A stretch of DNA of 64,000 nucleotides from DATEPR01 sp963780635 (GTDB taxonomy: Bacteria; Actinomycetota; Actinomycetes; Mycobacteriales; Pseudonocardiaceae), in assembly GCA_963780635.1 (NCBI GenBank), contig CAWACW010000002.1:1-64000 (forward strand), written 5' to 3'. The notes below the pieces were generated by a model. That model saw nothing but the letters and a program-made list of their open reading frames with translations, was not told the DNA's origin and did not search any database. The translations under genes were made by a program, and so were the position numbers. Shown in pieces: positions 8,583-18,287 of this stretch; the first letter of the stretch is position 1, and each line of letters starts with the position of its first letter.

Positions 8583-9643
8583 GCCACCTTGTTGCTGTCG
8601 AAGGGCCCGCCGAAGACGCGGTGCGCCCCGGCGAAGTCGCCGTTAGTGCGGATGGCGGTCTGCCGCAGTAACTCGCCCGATTGGGGAGCCTCGATCATCT
8701 GACCGTTGCCGACATACAGGGCCACGTGGTGGATCGAGGTCGGACCGCCGTAGAACAGCAGATCCCCCGGCTGCAGATCGGCCACCGCCACGGGCTGGGA
8801 CTTCGTGGCGTCGTACTGCGCCTGCGAGGTACGCGGCAGGGTGATCTGCTGATTGCTGCCCTGGTAGTAGGCGTAACGCACCAGCGACGAGCAATCGAAC
8901 CCGATGACGCCGGCGTCGGGGAAGATCCCGCGGCTGGGCCCATCGAGCGTGCCGCCACCCCACGCGTACTGGGTTCTGTTCTGCACCCACCGCGCCGCCG
9001 CCTGGATCACCGGCCCAGCGCGGCCGGTAACGGTCACCGGTTGCGGCGTGCGGACCGCGTATTTCGTGTTGGCCAGGTTCCGGATGCTCTGGACGTAGGA
9101 GATGGTCTCCTGAAACGGCGGGATGCCACCGAACTTGACCACGTTGCCCGGGCCGGCGTTGTAGGCGGCCAGGGCCAGGTCGACGATGTCACCGGCCAGC
9201 CCATGGGTGTTCCGGACGATGGTGACCAGGTGACACATGTAGATCGCCTGGGTCTTGATCGCGTCGGCGGGGTTACGCGGATCGGCCATGCCGTCCCCGT
9301 CGCCATCCGTGCCGTACACCGACCACGTCCCTGGCTCGAACTGGGCCAGGCCGGTGGCCCCGGACCCGGGGTTGTAGGCATTGCGATCCCAACCCGACTC
9401 GGTGTCCAGCTGCGCGGCCAGCAACGGCGCGGTGATCTCGGGGCATGTCTGCGCGGCGGCCAGCAGCGGCTGCACCGCCCAGGACGGGACTGCCTTGGTG
9501 TTGAGGGTGGTTTGGCCTTGCGCGATGGTCTGACGCGGCCCGGATGCTGCTCCTCCTCCACCTCCGAGTACGAGCAGCAGGACCATCACGACGAACACCA
9601 CGGGAGCGGCGAGGCCGACGATGGCGATCTTTCGGGCGTTCAT
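8579..9643 (-). CDS. VirB1-like lytic transglycosylase/NlpC-P60 hydrolase
   Basis: A two-domain peptidoglycan hydrolase of 354 residues. Residues 5-27 form one membrane anchor (IVGLAAPVVFVVMVLLLVLG). A lysozyme-like transglycosylase domain follows, with the catalytic Glu in DTESGWDRNAYN (about residue 82), then GATGLAQF and LALAAYNAGPG. The C-terminal NlpC/P60 domain has the nucleophile Cys in GFDCSSLVRYAYY (about residue 251) and His in IHHVALYVGNG (about residue 303). Such proteins open the cell wall so a conjugation channel can be built, the role of VirB1 in Gram-negative systems. The ATG at 9643 overlaps the lipoprotein stop (ATGA), and its own stop overlaps the next gene (GTGA). Confidence 0.85.
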   Translation of the reverse strand: MNARKIAIVGLAAPVVFVVMVLLLVLGGGGGAASGPRQTIAQGQTTLNTKAVPSWAVQPLLAAAQTCPEITAPLLAAQLDTESGWDRNAYNPGSGATGLAQFEPGTWSVYGTDGDGDGMADPRNPADAIKTQAIYMCHLVTIVRNTHGLAGDIVDLALAAYNAGPGNVVKFGGIPPFQETISYVQSIRNLANTKYAVRTPQPVTVTGRAGPVIQAAARWVQNRTQYAWGGGTLDGPSRGIFPDAGVIGFDCSSLVRYAYYQGSNQQITLPRTSQAQYDATKSQPVAVADLQPGDLLFYGGPTSIHHVALYVGNGQMIEAPQSGELLRQTAIRTNGDFAGAHRVFGGPFDSNKVA

Positions 9644-10269
9644 CGCGTCGCCGCCGTCGATGCAGCGGGAGCGACGCCATTGCCGGAGAAGGTGACCGCC
9701 GTGACTGTCCAGGATGGACCAGTGGCGCCGAGGGTGCAGTAGACGACGACGTCGGGCAGGGTCTGGGTCCAGGCGTGGGCGCCGTGGGCGGTGGGGTGCG
9801 CGACCACGCCAGCCGATGTTTCGTTCGCCGTGATCGGGGGTGGGTCGTCGTCGACCGGGCTGGTCCGTACCGACACCGACGCTTCGTGGGCGACCAGCGT
9901 GGGCCATTGCGGGTCGGCACCGGACTGCCCGACGAACTGGGCTTCCAGTGCGGAGGTCCCGTACAGCTGCGCGGCGCGGCGGCGCGCGTCGGAGGGGTCG
10001 TGGTCGATGACGGTGTCCGAACTGAGTGCCGCCGTGGCGAAGCGGGCGCAAACGCGGTCGGCCCCGGCGCGGGTGGCTTGCGCAGCGCGGTCCGGTGCAA
10101 AGCCGGCGGTGCGGTTATTGGCGTGCGCGCAGCCGGTCAGCGTCAGCCCGATCGCGGCCAGGAGCATGGCGGCCGCGGTGCGCCGCGGCGCGCGCGCAGC
10201 CCTGTGGCAGGCCTGCGAATGCCCTGGAGTGTTAGCGCTGTAACCGGATTTTGGGCGTGCGTCACCCAC
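9640..10269 (-). CDS. Transfer-associated lipoprotein
   Basis: A predicted lipoprotein of 209 residues. The GTG at 10269 is preferred because a GGGGGG run lies 6 bases upstream. An N-terminal basic stretch is followed by the hydrophobic segment MLLAAIGLTLTGCAHANN, with lipobox LTGC. The exported part has a DxxxxRRRAAQLYG segment and an acidic middle, and ends with VTAVTFSGNG. Its size, export signal and coupling to the NlpC/P60 hydrolase fit the small lipoproteins found next to actinobacterial conjugation genes; a TcpC- or VirB8-like channel role is possible but not shown. Stop and next start overlap by ATGA. Confidence 0.6.
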   Translation of the reverse strand: MGDARPKSGYSANTPGHSQACHRAARAPRRTAAAMLLAAIGLTLTGCAHANNRTAGFAPDRAAQATRAGADRVCARFATAALSSDTVIDHDPSDARRRAAQLYGTSALEAQFVGQSGADPQWPTLVAHEASVSVRTSPVDDDPPPITANETSAGVVAHPTAHGAHAWTQTLPDVVVYCTLGATGPSWTVTAVTFSGNGVAPAASTAATR

Positions 10270-10348
10270 GATCGTCCCCCCTCGATTGGTGGTGATCAAC
10301 GGTGCGGCGCGAGTCCCCCATCAGCGCCGTGACATTGTTTTGTGTGGA

Positions 10349-10774
10349 TCAGGTGGTGTAGGCGGCCAGCACCTCCTCCAGATCGGCCGTGCTGATCGGG
10401 GTGTCGTCCACGCGGGCGACGAGTTCGGGATGGATCAGGAACACCGCGACCCACTGGGCCAACTCGTGTGCCGGCGGTGTTGCGGTGATGCCGAACGCGG
10501 CCGGCGCGCGGGGCGTGTCCTCGCCACGCCAGTGCACCTGTACCTGCCAGCCCTGGTGGTCCGACCAACTCAGCCGGATCCACTCGCTTTCGTGCCACAT
10601 GGCTGCCAGCGGGTAGCGCTGGGTCAGGGTCATGGCAGCGCCGCGGCAGTGGTCGGCGTCGGTGTGCAGGGTGAGCTGGCCGGCCTGGATACCGTGTTGG
10701 GCCAGTTCCGCCGCGGCCGCGTGGACGTAGCCCTCGTGCGGGTGCCGTGGTGGCGTGGCGGCGGTGTCCGTCAT
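10349..10774 (-). CDS. DUF6292-like protein
   Basis: A 141-residue cytoplasmic protein. The ATG at 10774 follows a strong ribosome site (GAAGGAGGG). The sequence (HEGYVHAAAAELAQHG, then WIRLSWSDHQGWQVQVHW and LAQWVAVFLIHPEL) matches my memory of the DUF6292 group of actinobacterial proteins, which often sit beside plasmid and regulator genes and have no known function. It is separated from the lipoprotein by about 80 bases and ends at TGA 10349. Family assignment is moderate, function unknown. Confidence 0.5.
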   Translation of the reverse strand: MTDTAATPPRHPHEGYVHAAAAELAQHGIQAGQLTLHTDADHCRGAAMTLTQRYPLAAMWHESEWIRLSWSDHQGWQVQVHWRGEDTPRAPAAFGITATPPAHELAQWVAVFLIHPELVARVDDTPISTADLEEVLAAYTT

Positions 10775-10805
10775 CAGGGTCTCGCCCCTCCTTCTTCCCG
10801 AGTGG

Positions 10806-11562
10806 TCATCGGCTGTGCCTGTTCCGCGTGGACGGTTCGGCGGCCAGCCGGAACTGGGCGGTCGGCGCGGCGGGCCCGGTTCGTGTGCCGATGCGGCCCG
10901 CCGCGCTGCCCCAGCCGGTTGCGCCACCGCGCGCGGCGGTCGACGCGGTGCCACCGCTGGGTCTGCTCGACCCGGCCGACACGGCCGGGGCGGTCGACGC
11001 GGTGGCCAGGGACAGCTGGCGTGGCGAGGTCTGCGCGCCGACGCCGCTCAGCTCCGGTGGCGCGGGTTCGATGCGGATGCCCATCTCGGCGATCAACCGC
11101 TCGAAGATCGGCAGCCCAGAGACGATCTGGCCGGTCGCCGGAATCGTTGCCCGCAGCGCGAGCGCCGCCGGCAGCGAAGACTCAGGGGCCGGTTCGGGCC
11201 GAGATTGCGGGATCGGCAGGGTGCCGTGGAAACGCTGCGGGTCCGGTTGGACGAGCAGGACCTGGATCGGGCAGCGTCCCGGCGAACGGCGCCCATTCCC
11301 CCGAGCGGTGCTCAGCTAGTTCGGACACCGGCACCATGCGCACGCCGGCCTGCTCGACGGCGACCTGGACCACCTGCAGAGCCAGATCAACCAGGCGGGC
11401 GGGGGCGTCCTGACCGGCCGCCACCCAGATCACCGGGTTGTACGGGTCGTCGCGGTCGATTCCCGACGCGCCCGCGTAGCGGGTGCGCACGGCGCAGCCC
11501 AGCTCGGCGGCCCGGGCCACCAGTTGGGCCCACTCTCGTGCGAAGTCCTTGTCCGTGAGCAT
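10806..11562 (-). pseudogene. Hypothetical protein, one frameshift; may be the primase giant's C-terminus
   Basis: The ATG at 11562 opens a frame with KDFAREWAQLVARAAELG and DRDDPYNPVIWVAAGQ, then a helix. Near 11278 one extra G shifts the frame; the other frame continues as CPIQVLLVQPDPQRFHGTL and ends at TGA 10806 after a Ser/Thr/Ala/Gly-rich tail. The first 90 residues follow the same W...G...D-D...I pattern as modules in the SF1-helicase giant (25.1-26.9 kb). No ribosome site precedes the ATG, and the primase-giant frame overlaps it in a shadow-like Arg/Pro/Ser tail. It may therefore be the displaced C-terminus of that giant. Function unknown. Confidence 0.45.
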
Positions 11563-14500
11563 GGTCCGCGGGTCGGCAGGCTCGTGCCGGTGGCGAGGAC
11601 GTCGGCGGCGCGGTCGTCCCGGAGCCCGGCGGTGTCGGGATGATCGGCGCCGTCGCCGGTCAGGTCACCGACCAGCCGCAGCACACCGCTGGCGGGTGCG
11701 GTCCAACCGCCGGGTAGCGCGGCGACGGTGCGCGAGGTGTCTCCGCCGGGCGGCTGCCGTGCTGCAGCGTCCGAGGGCGCGGCCCCCTGCGGTGGTCTGA
11801 CGTGGTCGACCGGTTCCCGGACGGCGGGCGACGGCGCGGCTGGCTGCTGCGTCTGTACTGGGGCCGGTGGCATGTCCGCAGTGGGGGCGCCGGTCGGATC
11901 TGAGGCCGAGTGGGCGTCTGCGCGGTCTGGTTCGGGGGCGGTGTCCTCGTTGGCCAGGTCGGCGTAGCGCTGGGCGATCATGTCGGCCTGTGCGGCCGCA
12001 TCGAGGTCGGCGTCGCCGGGCAGGTTCGAGCCGAACCCGACCTCCTGCTCGGCGTCGTCGTCCAGGCCGTCGTCCGGCCTCCCTGCGGTGGGCACCGGCG
12101 CTGACGTTGTAGTGGATGACGGTGCAGACTCGGGTGGCTGCGGCGGGATCGTGGCGTCGGACACGGCGGGCGCCGCGTTTGAGTTCGCCTCGTCGAACAG
12201 ACTGATCTGATCGGCTGGCTGCACCGCCGCCGGATCACCAGACCCAGGAGGGGTTTGCTCGTCCTGCCCGATCGGCTGCCCGGTGTCGGCGAAGCGCCAG
12301 CCGTCGTCCTCGTCGAGGCTCGCCAGCCGCAGGCCGTCACTCCGATCGGCAGCCCGCGTCGCGGCTGTCTCTGTGGGGTGAGCCCGCACCTGCCACTGCT
12401 CGCCGTCCCTCCGGGCGACGCCGTGCTGGCCGGCGTCGATCAGAACGAGCCGAAGCTCGTCCAGGGTCTGGACATGGTGCGGACGGCGGTCGACGCTGAC
12501 GGCGACCAGGCGGCGCTGCTCATTGACGGTGCGCCACTGCAGGACCAGCTCGGTTTCCCCGCGCCGCCACTGCTCGTAGTCCGCCCACCGGGCGGGCTGT
12601 GCGGGACCGAGGGTCCATCCGTGCCGTCGCGGGTCGACCTCGCGCGGAACGACCAACGTGCTGGCCCGGTCGACGCGGACGTCCTGCATGAACGTGACCA
12701 GCGAAGCCGGTTCGGGCACCACCGACAACTGCGGTTCGCCCTCGCCGATGGCGGGCAGGGTCCACACGGTGGGGCCGCGCTGGTCACTGGTCCGGCCGAA
12801 CAGCACACCGGTCAACTGGACGTCATCGGCGGTGATCGTGGGCGGCGCGGTGAGCTGGAGATAGTCGGACGAGTTCGGGTGTTGCACGACTGCACCTGCC
12901 GGGACCTGGGCGGCAGGGATGGTGCGGCGGGGCGGGTTAGGCAGGACGGTGGCCAGTGCCGCGACGCGGTCGAGCACGGCACGCTGCGGACCGGGCAGCT
13001 CGCCGGCGGCGACCAACTCGCCGCTGTTCGAACCTGCCTTGGCGCGGCGGCGAACCCCAGCGACGCCGGCCTCCTGAGCGGCCAACCCGTCGTCGATGAT
13101 CGGCCACATCGCCTCATCAAGGACGTCTTCCAACTCCCGGATCGCGGACTGAGCCATCTGCCGCTCCCCGATCGCCCAGAATCCTGGCTCTGCCGCGCGG
13201 AAGCGGTCCAACGCGGCCGAGGCCTCCCCCAGCACGCGCCGCGTGGCCGGGGTCAGCCCGGGTTCGATCCAATTGGCCAGCCGCGCCCACGAAACGATCT
13301 CGTGCCGTTCGAGCCCTTCCAGATGAATGTCGATGCCGCGGGTGCGCATGCCGACGTGTTCGAAGGCGCCGGTGTCGGGCTCGTGCGGGGTCCGCAGCGG
13401 CGGGGTGCTGTCCGGGCCGCGGAAGATCGTCGCGTCGGCGACGTGGTCAGGGTCGAGGGCGAACACGGCGAACTCGTCGCCGCGCATGCGCCACAGCACC
13501 ACCGCGATGTCCGTGGCCAGCAGCGGCTGCCCCTCAACGGCCTCGTCCTCATCGTCCGCGGCCCTACCGCCAGCCTCGCTGCCAGCACCGTTGTCGGCCC
13601 GGTCCTCGGGTGTGTTAACAGCGACCGGGTCGCCGGCCCGGTCGACCGCGCGCTGGTGCCCCACGGCCGATGCTGCGGGCCGGGCGGGCAAGACGAACCC
13701 GCCTGCGCTGCCCAGGTAGTCGGCGACCTCCTCAAGGTGACCGGCGATGGCGGCGGCACCGGATTCACGCAGCGCCCTGGCCCCCGGGTCGTCGCGGGCA
13801 GGATCGCGGCGGGCACGCTCGCGCAGCGCCTCGGCCAAGGCGCGCAAGGTGATCGCCGTGGTTTCGCCCTGCCCAGCGTCAACGCCGTCCTGGCCACGCC
13901 GCTGCGCATCCCACGCCTCATTGACCACATGCGCGGTGAACGCGTCACGGAACACACCCAGCGCGCTCGAATCCAGGAACCGCTCCCGCAGCGCGGCGGG
14001 CAGGGAGCCACCGAACAGCCCCGGCAAGCGGCCCGCCTTACCCTCCAGGACAGAGCGGCGAGCGGCGAACACCGCCGCCGGGTTGACCCCGCGGAACAAG
14101 TACGCGGCGCGGGCATGGATCAGCGCGACCGGGTCGCCACCGAGCTGGCCGATCCGCTCTCCGATCGCCCGCAACCGGTCGGTGAACACCATGTCCTCGG
14201 CGACGTTGCCCAGGGCGGCGCGCTGCGCGTCGACATTGGGGAACAGCCGATCGACCTGATCGGCCAGCTGCCGCAGGCCCAAAGCTGTCGGTTCGGGTAG
14301 TGCCGCGTTGGCTGCGACGCGAAGCGCGAAGTCGTCGACGGTGAACCGGTTGCCCTCGATCAGCACGCTCTGTGCGACGGCGAGGGTGAGATGCAGTGGG
14401 CCCGTTGGAACGTCATGCAACTCGGGAGGCAGCCGCCGCATCGTGTGAGTCAGCCACTGCTGGAACTCGCCGCGGCTGCTGGCGTTCTCCGCCCGCGGAT

Positions 14501-17500
14501 CGACGAGCAACTCGCCCAGCGTCGGCCCGCTGGGCGATGGACGCTCGTCCGGTCGAGCGGGCTGGGCAGTTCCCGCCGTCGCCGCGACGGAATCGTCCTC
14601 GTGCCCGGCAGGCGCATGTTCGGTTTCCGCGGGCTGGGCAGTGTTCGGCGAGGGGGAGGCGTCAAGCTCCAGTTGTGCTGAGGCGGGGATGTCGCCGCTG
14701 GGCGCTGCTGGCGTTGCGCCGTCCAGGAGCGCCTGTAGGGCAGCACAGGCGGCGGCAGCATCGAAGTCGGAACGGCCACCGCCGCGACGGCCTGCCTGGG
14801 CCGCCACGGCCGCACGCTGGCAGACCTCCTGATCGAGTGCGGCCAGGCGGTCTATGGCCTGCTCGGCGGCGACTCCTTGGCGGGCACGCCCTGTCAGGAC
14901 GCTGCCGACCAGCGCGCGGAGCTGCTGGTCGCGGTGACGCGGTCCCAGGACGTACCGTTCGACTGAGGCTCGGTCACGCAGGTCCAGGCGGGGCATGTGG
15001 GCGGTCAACGCCACGGTTTCGCCGGTATCAGCGAACTGCCAGTCGCCGGAGTCGGCCAAATAGACCTCGCGGCGTGCCGCATCCGCTGAGATGTAACCGT
15101 GCGCGAATTCGGCCGTCGGGGTCGCGGTCAGCCACCACAGGCCAGGCTGCGGTGATGGTTCGACCCAGCCGTGCCGGCCGGCTTCGGTGAGGATCGCGCG
15201 GAGTTCGCCTGCTGTTGTGAGCTTGGCTTCCATTGCCTCCCACGGGGTCACGGACTCCACGGGGAGGCAATCGCGGTTGAGGACCCACGTGTTGGTTTGC
15301 AAGTTCAGGGTGTCGAGCAGTCGGCCATCGCTGGTCCACTGCAGGCACAGGGCCCAGTCCTGGCGCCACCAGACTTCGCCGTGTCCCAGCTCGGTGAACT
15401 CGACGTCGGCGCGCTGCCATCCGTACTGCGCTGGGTCAGCGGCGGCGGCGACATCGGCTGATACAACCGTGAGGTCGTTCTCCCGCAGGAGTTCATCAAC
15501 ATAGTCGGTCTCCCCGGGCTCCTCGCTCGGGTCCACGGCTGGGCCGGCCGATGCCTTCTCTGTGGTGACGTCGTCGACCGCGGCCGCGGCCGGGTCGGGA
15601 AGCGGTCCGCGTTGATCGTCGGTGACTGCGGATGCGCCTGGTACGGGAATCTCAAGGCTGGGGTGGCCGTCGAGCAGTTGCTGCAGAGCTTGCTGTGCCA
15701 GCCGGGGTTGGAAGCGGCCGCCCTTTCCGGTGCCGAGCGAAGCTACCGCTGCCCGCTTCGCCAGCGCCGTGTCGACTTGGACCAGACCGGCGTACGCGTC
15801 GCCGACCGTCATGTCTTCGCGGTCTTGTCGCGACACAACGACGTCGACAAGGTGCCGTAAGATCGGGTCGTCGCGGCGCGGCCCGAGCACGTAGCGGATC
15901 ACCGCGAGCCGCGTCCGCAGTTCGGTCAGCGTGGGCATCCGCGGCGTGATGGGCAGGACCGCGCCTGATTCGTCGATCCACCCTTCATTCTCGCCGGTCT
16001 CCAGCATCACCAGCCTGGCGCCGGCACGCCGGTCAGCCTCGGCCTGCGCCTCGTCCCGGCTTGCTGCAGTGGTCAGCCACCACCACCCCGGTCTGGGTGC
16101 GGGCTTGGCAACGCCGTACCGGCCGTACTCGGCTGCTAGTTGGTCGAACTGCGCAGCCGAGCCGACGGCGGTCTCCCCTGCATCCCACGGCGTCCAGGTC
16201 CGCGTCGGCTCGAAGTTCTCGTCCAGCACCCACACTGCCGTGCGCAGATAGACTGGCGTGCACACCTGCCCGTCGGCGGTCCAGGTCACCGCCAGTTCCC
16301 AGGTGTCTCGCCGCCATAGTTCGACCTCGCCGACCCCGGTAGCGGTGTCGGTGTCGATGAGCTGCCAACCCCATCGGTCAAGACCGCGGTCCCGATGTGT
16401 CCCGGCAACAACATCGGCGTCGGGTCGAACTGTGTCTGCGGGCGGCGATGCTGGTGCGCGGTGGCGGCCCGGCGGTGGCCCGGTGGCCAGCGACCCGGTG
16501 GCCTCGGCGGCTTCGAGGATCAGGTCGGCCATGGTGTGCTGGCTGACGCCGGTACGCAGTGCCATGCGTGCCCCGACATCGGCGGCCTCGGCGCCGCGTT
16601 CGGGAATCAAGGTCGCCAACAGCGCGGCGACGTGACGGGCCGCGCCGACCTGGGCTTCCACCCATTCGCTTTCCAGACCCTCGGCATAGTCGCTGACTCT
16701 GGCCTCCGTCAGCACTTCCAGGGCCGATCGGCTGTACCGGCCGGGCTGGTATGCGGCGACCACTTCCTGCGCGGAGACCGCCAGGGCGAACGCGGCCGGA
16801 TCGCGGCCCCCGGGAAGCAGCGTGATGTCGAAGTTCGGGTACCGCGACAGTGCGGCCTCACCCAGACGTCGGGCCGCCCGCATTCCGGCAGCGTCGGGGT
16901 CCGGTGCGAAGACGTGTCGCCGCTGCGGATCCACCACGGCGTCGAGAGCGTCCAACTGCTCGGTGGTCAACGCCGTGCCGCAGGGGGTCACCGTGAGCAG
17001 CGGACGCTGGGGGTGCAGGAGGTTGGCCGCCATGGTGGCGGCGACGTCGAACGCGCCCTCGACCACGACGGCGTCGGCGTGATCGACCAGGTCGCGCTGT
17101 TCGTACAGGCCCAGCAAGAGTTCGCCCTTGCGGTAGAGGGGCGCGTCATTGCTGGTGTTGAGGTACTTCGGCTCGCCCTCGCGGGGGGCCAGGGCACGGG
17201 CGGTGAACCCGGCGATCCGCCCTTGGCTGTCACGGACCGCGAACTGGATCCGGTTGCGGAACCGGTCGATCAGGCGGCCCTTCCGAGGCCCGGTTTTGAC
17301 CGATGTCGCGACGCCAGCGTCGACCAAGTCCTGGTCGGCATAGCCCTGCGAGCGCAGGTGGTCGACCAGCCCAGTCCAGTCGGCCGGGGCGTATCCGATG
17401 GTCAGCCCGCCCCGGTCGGCGCCATCGCCTAGCCGGATCCGATCGAGGGTGTGCTGGTCGCCCAACCGGCTGCGCAGGTACTGCTGTGCCGTCGCGGAGT

Positions 17501-18287
17501 GGTCGAGTTGGGCGTCGAACCAGGCCGCGGCCGCGGCGTTGATCAGCGCGTGCAGGGCGAGCCGGGTGTCGTGGGCGTCGCTGCCATCCAGTGTGGGTGC
17601 ACTGGCCTCGACCACGTTCGTGTCTCGGCCCGTGGGCGGGTCTAGGGGCTCCGGGCTGGCGTGGTCTGGTTCGGGCTCGGGCGCGGCGGCGCCCGCAGCC
17701 GGCTCGGTCCCCCGGCGCATCGCGGTAGCGACGGTCCGGCGTCGGTTCTCCCAGGTCACCTCTCGCGTGGGGTCGGCCAGTTCGGCCTGATCGAGCAGAT
17801 CCAGTGCCTGCTCGTAGTCGTGGGTGTCGTAGGCCGCTTTGGCGTGATTGCTGAGGCGGTCGGCCACCTCCTTCCGCGTATCGGCCGCCTGGATGCGCTG
17901 GTCGCGGATCGCCGCGACGGCGTGCGCGGCCCGGGGGTTGAGAACTTCGGGATGCTCGGCAACGTAGGTGTTGATCAGATCCCATTCCCGTGTTGAGCCG
18001 TCCAGTTCGGACGGCTCGACGAGGTACCGCCCGACGTCGCCGGTGAAGGCCCACTGCGCGGCGTGATCGTGGATCGCGCGCACCACCTGGGCTTCGCGGT
18101 CCGGGGTCAGTTGCAGCGGCCCGGCGGCGTGCTCGGCGCTGCGCAGCGCAGCCTCGGCCGCGTCGCTGGCGCCATCGGCGGCCAGCCTCATCGCCTCGGA
18201 CAGGTGGTCGGCGACCTCGGGCCGGTGATTCGAGCCGAGTACGAGGTGCGGGCTGACCTGCGCCAATCGACGGGGCCAGTCGCTCAG
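11430..18287 (-). CDS. Giant DnaG-type primase with repeat modules
   Basis: A multidomain protein of about 2,285 residues. After an N-terminal helical part with TYVAEHPEVLNPRAAHAV comes a DnaG-like catalytic core: RSRLGDQHTLDRIRLG, RKGRLIDRFRNRIQFAVRD, and a TOPRIM domain with VVVEGAFDVAATM (catalytic Glu, nt about 17050-17075), CGTALT and FAPDPDAAGMRAA (nt about 16880-16910). It would make RNA primers for plasmid replication or incoming strands. Two copies of a Trp-rich unit each end in a YVLGPR unit, and a third Trp-rich unit lies near 12.6 kb. No ATG or GTG fits the start; a CTG at 18287 lies 6 bases after AGGAG and overlaps the previous stop (CTGA). The last 44 codons overlap the next gene and look like a frameshifted tail. 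Confidence 0.7.
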   Translation of the reverse strand: MSDWPRRLAQVSPHLVLGSNHRPEVADHLSEAMRLAADGASDAAEAALRSAEHAAGPLQLTPDREAQVVRAIHDHAAQWAFTGDVGRYLVEPSELDGSTREWDLINTYVAEHPEVLNPRAAHAVAAIRDQRIQAADTRKEVADRLSNHAKAAYDTHDYEQALDLLDQAELADPTREVTWENRRRTVATAMRRGTEPAAGAAAPEPEPDHASPEPLDPPTGRDTNVVEASAPTLDGSDAHDTRLALHALINAAAAAWFDAQLDHSATAQQYLRSRLGDQHTLDRIRLGDGADRGGLTIGYAPADWTGLVDHLRSQGYADQDLVDAGVATSVKTGPRKGRLIDRFRNRIQFAVRDSQGRIAGFTARALAPREGEPKYLNTSNDAPLYRKGELLLGLYEQRDLVDHADAVVVEGAFDVAATMAANLLHPQRPLLTVTPCGTALTTEQLDALDAVVDPQRRHVFAPDPDAAGMRAARRLGEAALSRYPNFDITLLPGGRDPAAFALAVSAQEVVAAYQPGRYSRSALEVLTEARVSDYAEGLESEWVEAQVGAARHVAALLATLIPERGAEAADVGARMALRTGVSQHTMADLILEAAEATGSLATGPPPGRHRAPASPPADTVRPDADVVAGTHRDRGLDRWGWQLIDTDTATGVGEVELWRRDTWELAVTWTADGQVCTPVYLRTAVWVLDENFEPTRTWTPWDAGETAVGSAAQFDQLAAEYGRYGVAKPAPRPGWWWLTTAASRDEAQAEADRRAGARLVMLETGENEGWIDESGAVLPITPRMPTLTELRTRLAVIRYVLGPRRDDPILRHLVDVVVSRQDREDMTVGDAYAGLVQVDTALAKRAAVASLGTGKGGRFQPRLAQQALQQLLDGHPSLEIPVPGASAVTDDQRGPLPDPAAAAVDDVTTEKASAGPAVDPSEEPGETDYVDELLRENDLTVVSADVAAAADPAQYGWQRADVEFTELGHGEVWWRQDWALCLQWTSDGRLLDTLNLQTNTWVLNRDCLPVESVTPWEAMEAKLTTAGELRAILTEAGRHGWVEPSPQPGLWWLTATPTAEFAHGYISADAARREVYLADSGDWQFADTGETVALTAHMPRLDLRDRASVERYVLGPRHRDQQLRALVGSVLTGRARQGVAAEQAIDRLAALDQEVCQRAAVAAQAGRRGGGRSDFDAAAACAALQALLDGATPAAPSGDIPASAQLELDASPSPNTAQPAETEHAPAGHEDDSVAATAGTAQPARPDERPSPSGPTLGELLVDPRAENASSRGEFQQWLTHTMRRLPPELHDVPTGPLHLTLAVAQSVLIEGNRFTVDDFALRVAANAALPEPTALGLRQLADQVDRLFPNVDAQRAALGNVAEDMVFTDRLRAIGERIGQLGGDPVALIHARAAYLFRGVNPAAVFAARRSVLEGKAGRLPGLFGGSLPAALRERFLDSSALGVFRDAFTAHVVNEAWDAQRRGQDGVDAGQGETTAITLRALAEALRERARRDPARDDPGARALRESGAAAIAGHLEEVADYLGSAGGFVLPARPAASAVGHQRAVDRAGDPVAVNTPEDRADNGAGSEAGGRAADDEDEAVEGQPLLATDIAVVLWRMRGDEFAVFALDPDHVADATIFRGPDSTPPLRTPHEPDTGAFEHVGMRTRGIDIHLEGLERHEIVSWARLANWIEPGLTPATRRVLGEASAALDRFRAAEPGFWAIGERQMAQSAIRELEDVLDEAMWPIIDDGLAAQEAGVAGVRRRAKAGSNSGELVAAGELPGPQRAVLDRVAALATVLPNPPRRTIPAAQVPAGAVVQHPNSSDYLQLTAPPTITADDVQLTGVLFGRTSDQRGPTVWTLPAIGEGEPQLSVVPEPASLVTFMQDVRVDRASTLVVPREVDPRRHGWTLGPAQPARWADYEQWRRGETELVLQWRTVNEQRRLVAVSVDRRPHHVQTLDELRLVLIDAGQHGVARRDGEQWQVRAHPTETAATRAADRSDGLRLASLDEDDGWRFADTGQPIGQDEQTPPGSGDPAAVQPADQISLFDEANSNAAPAVSDATIPPQPPESAPSSTTTSAPVPTAGRPDDGLDDDAEQEVGFGSNLPGDADLDAAAQADMIAQRYADLANEDTAPEPDRADAHSASDPTGAPTADMPPAPVQTQQPAAPSPAVREPVDHVRPPQGAAPSDAAARQPPGGDTSRTVAALPGGWTAPASGVLRLVGDLTGDGADHPDTAGLRDDRAADVLATGTSLPTRGPCSRTRTSHESGPNWWPGPPSWAAPCAPATRARRESTATTRTTR

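Noticed and set aside
12255..14300. Long plus-strand open frame (681 codons) opposite the primase giant
   Set aside because: It has a shadow-like composition and no recognisable motif, whereas the opposite strand carries clear domains. High GC content makes such antisense frames common.
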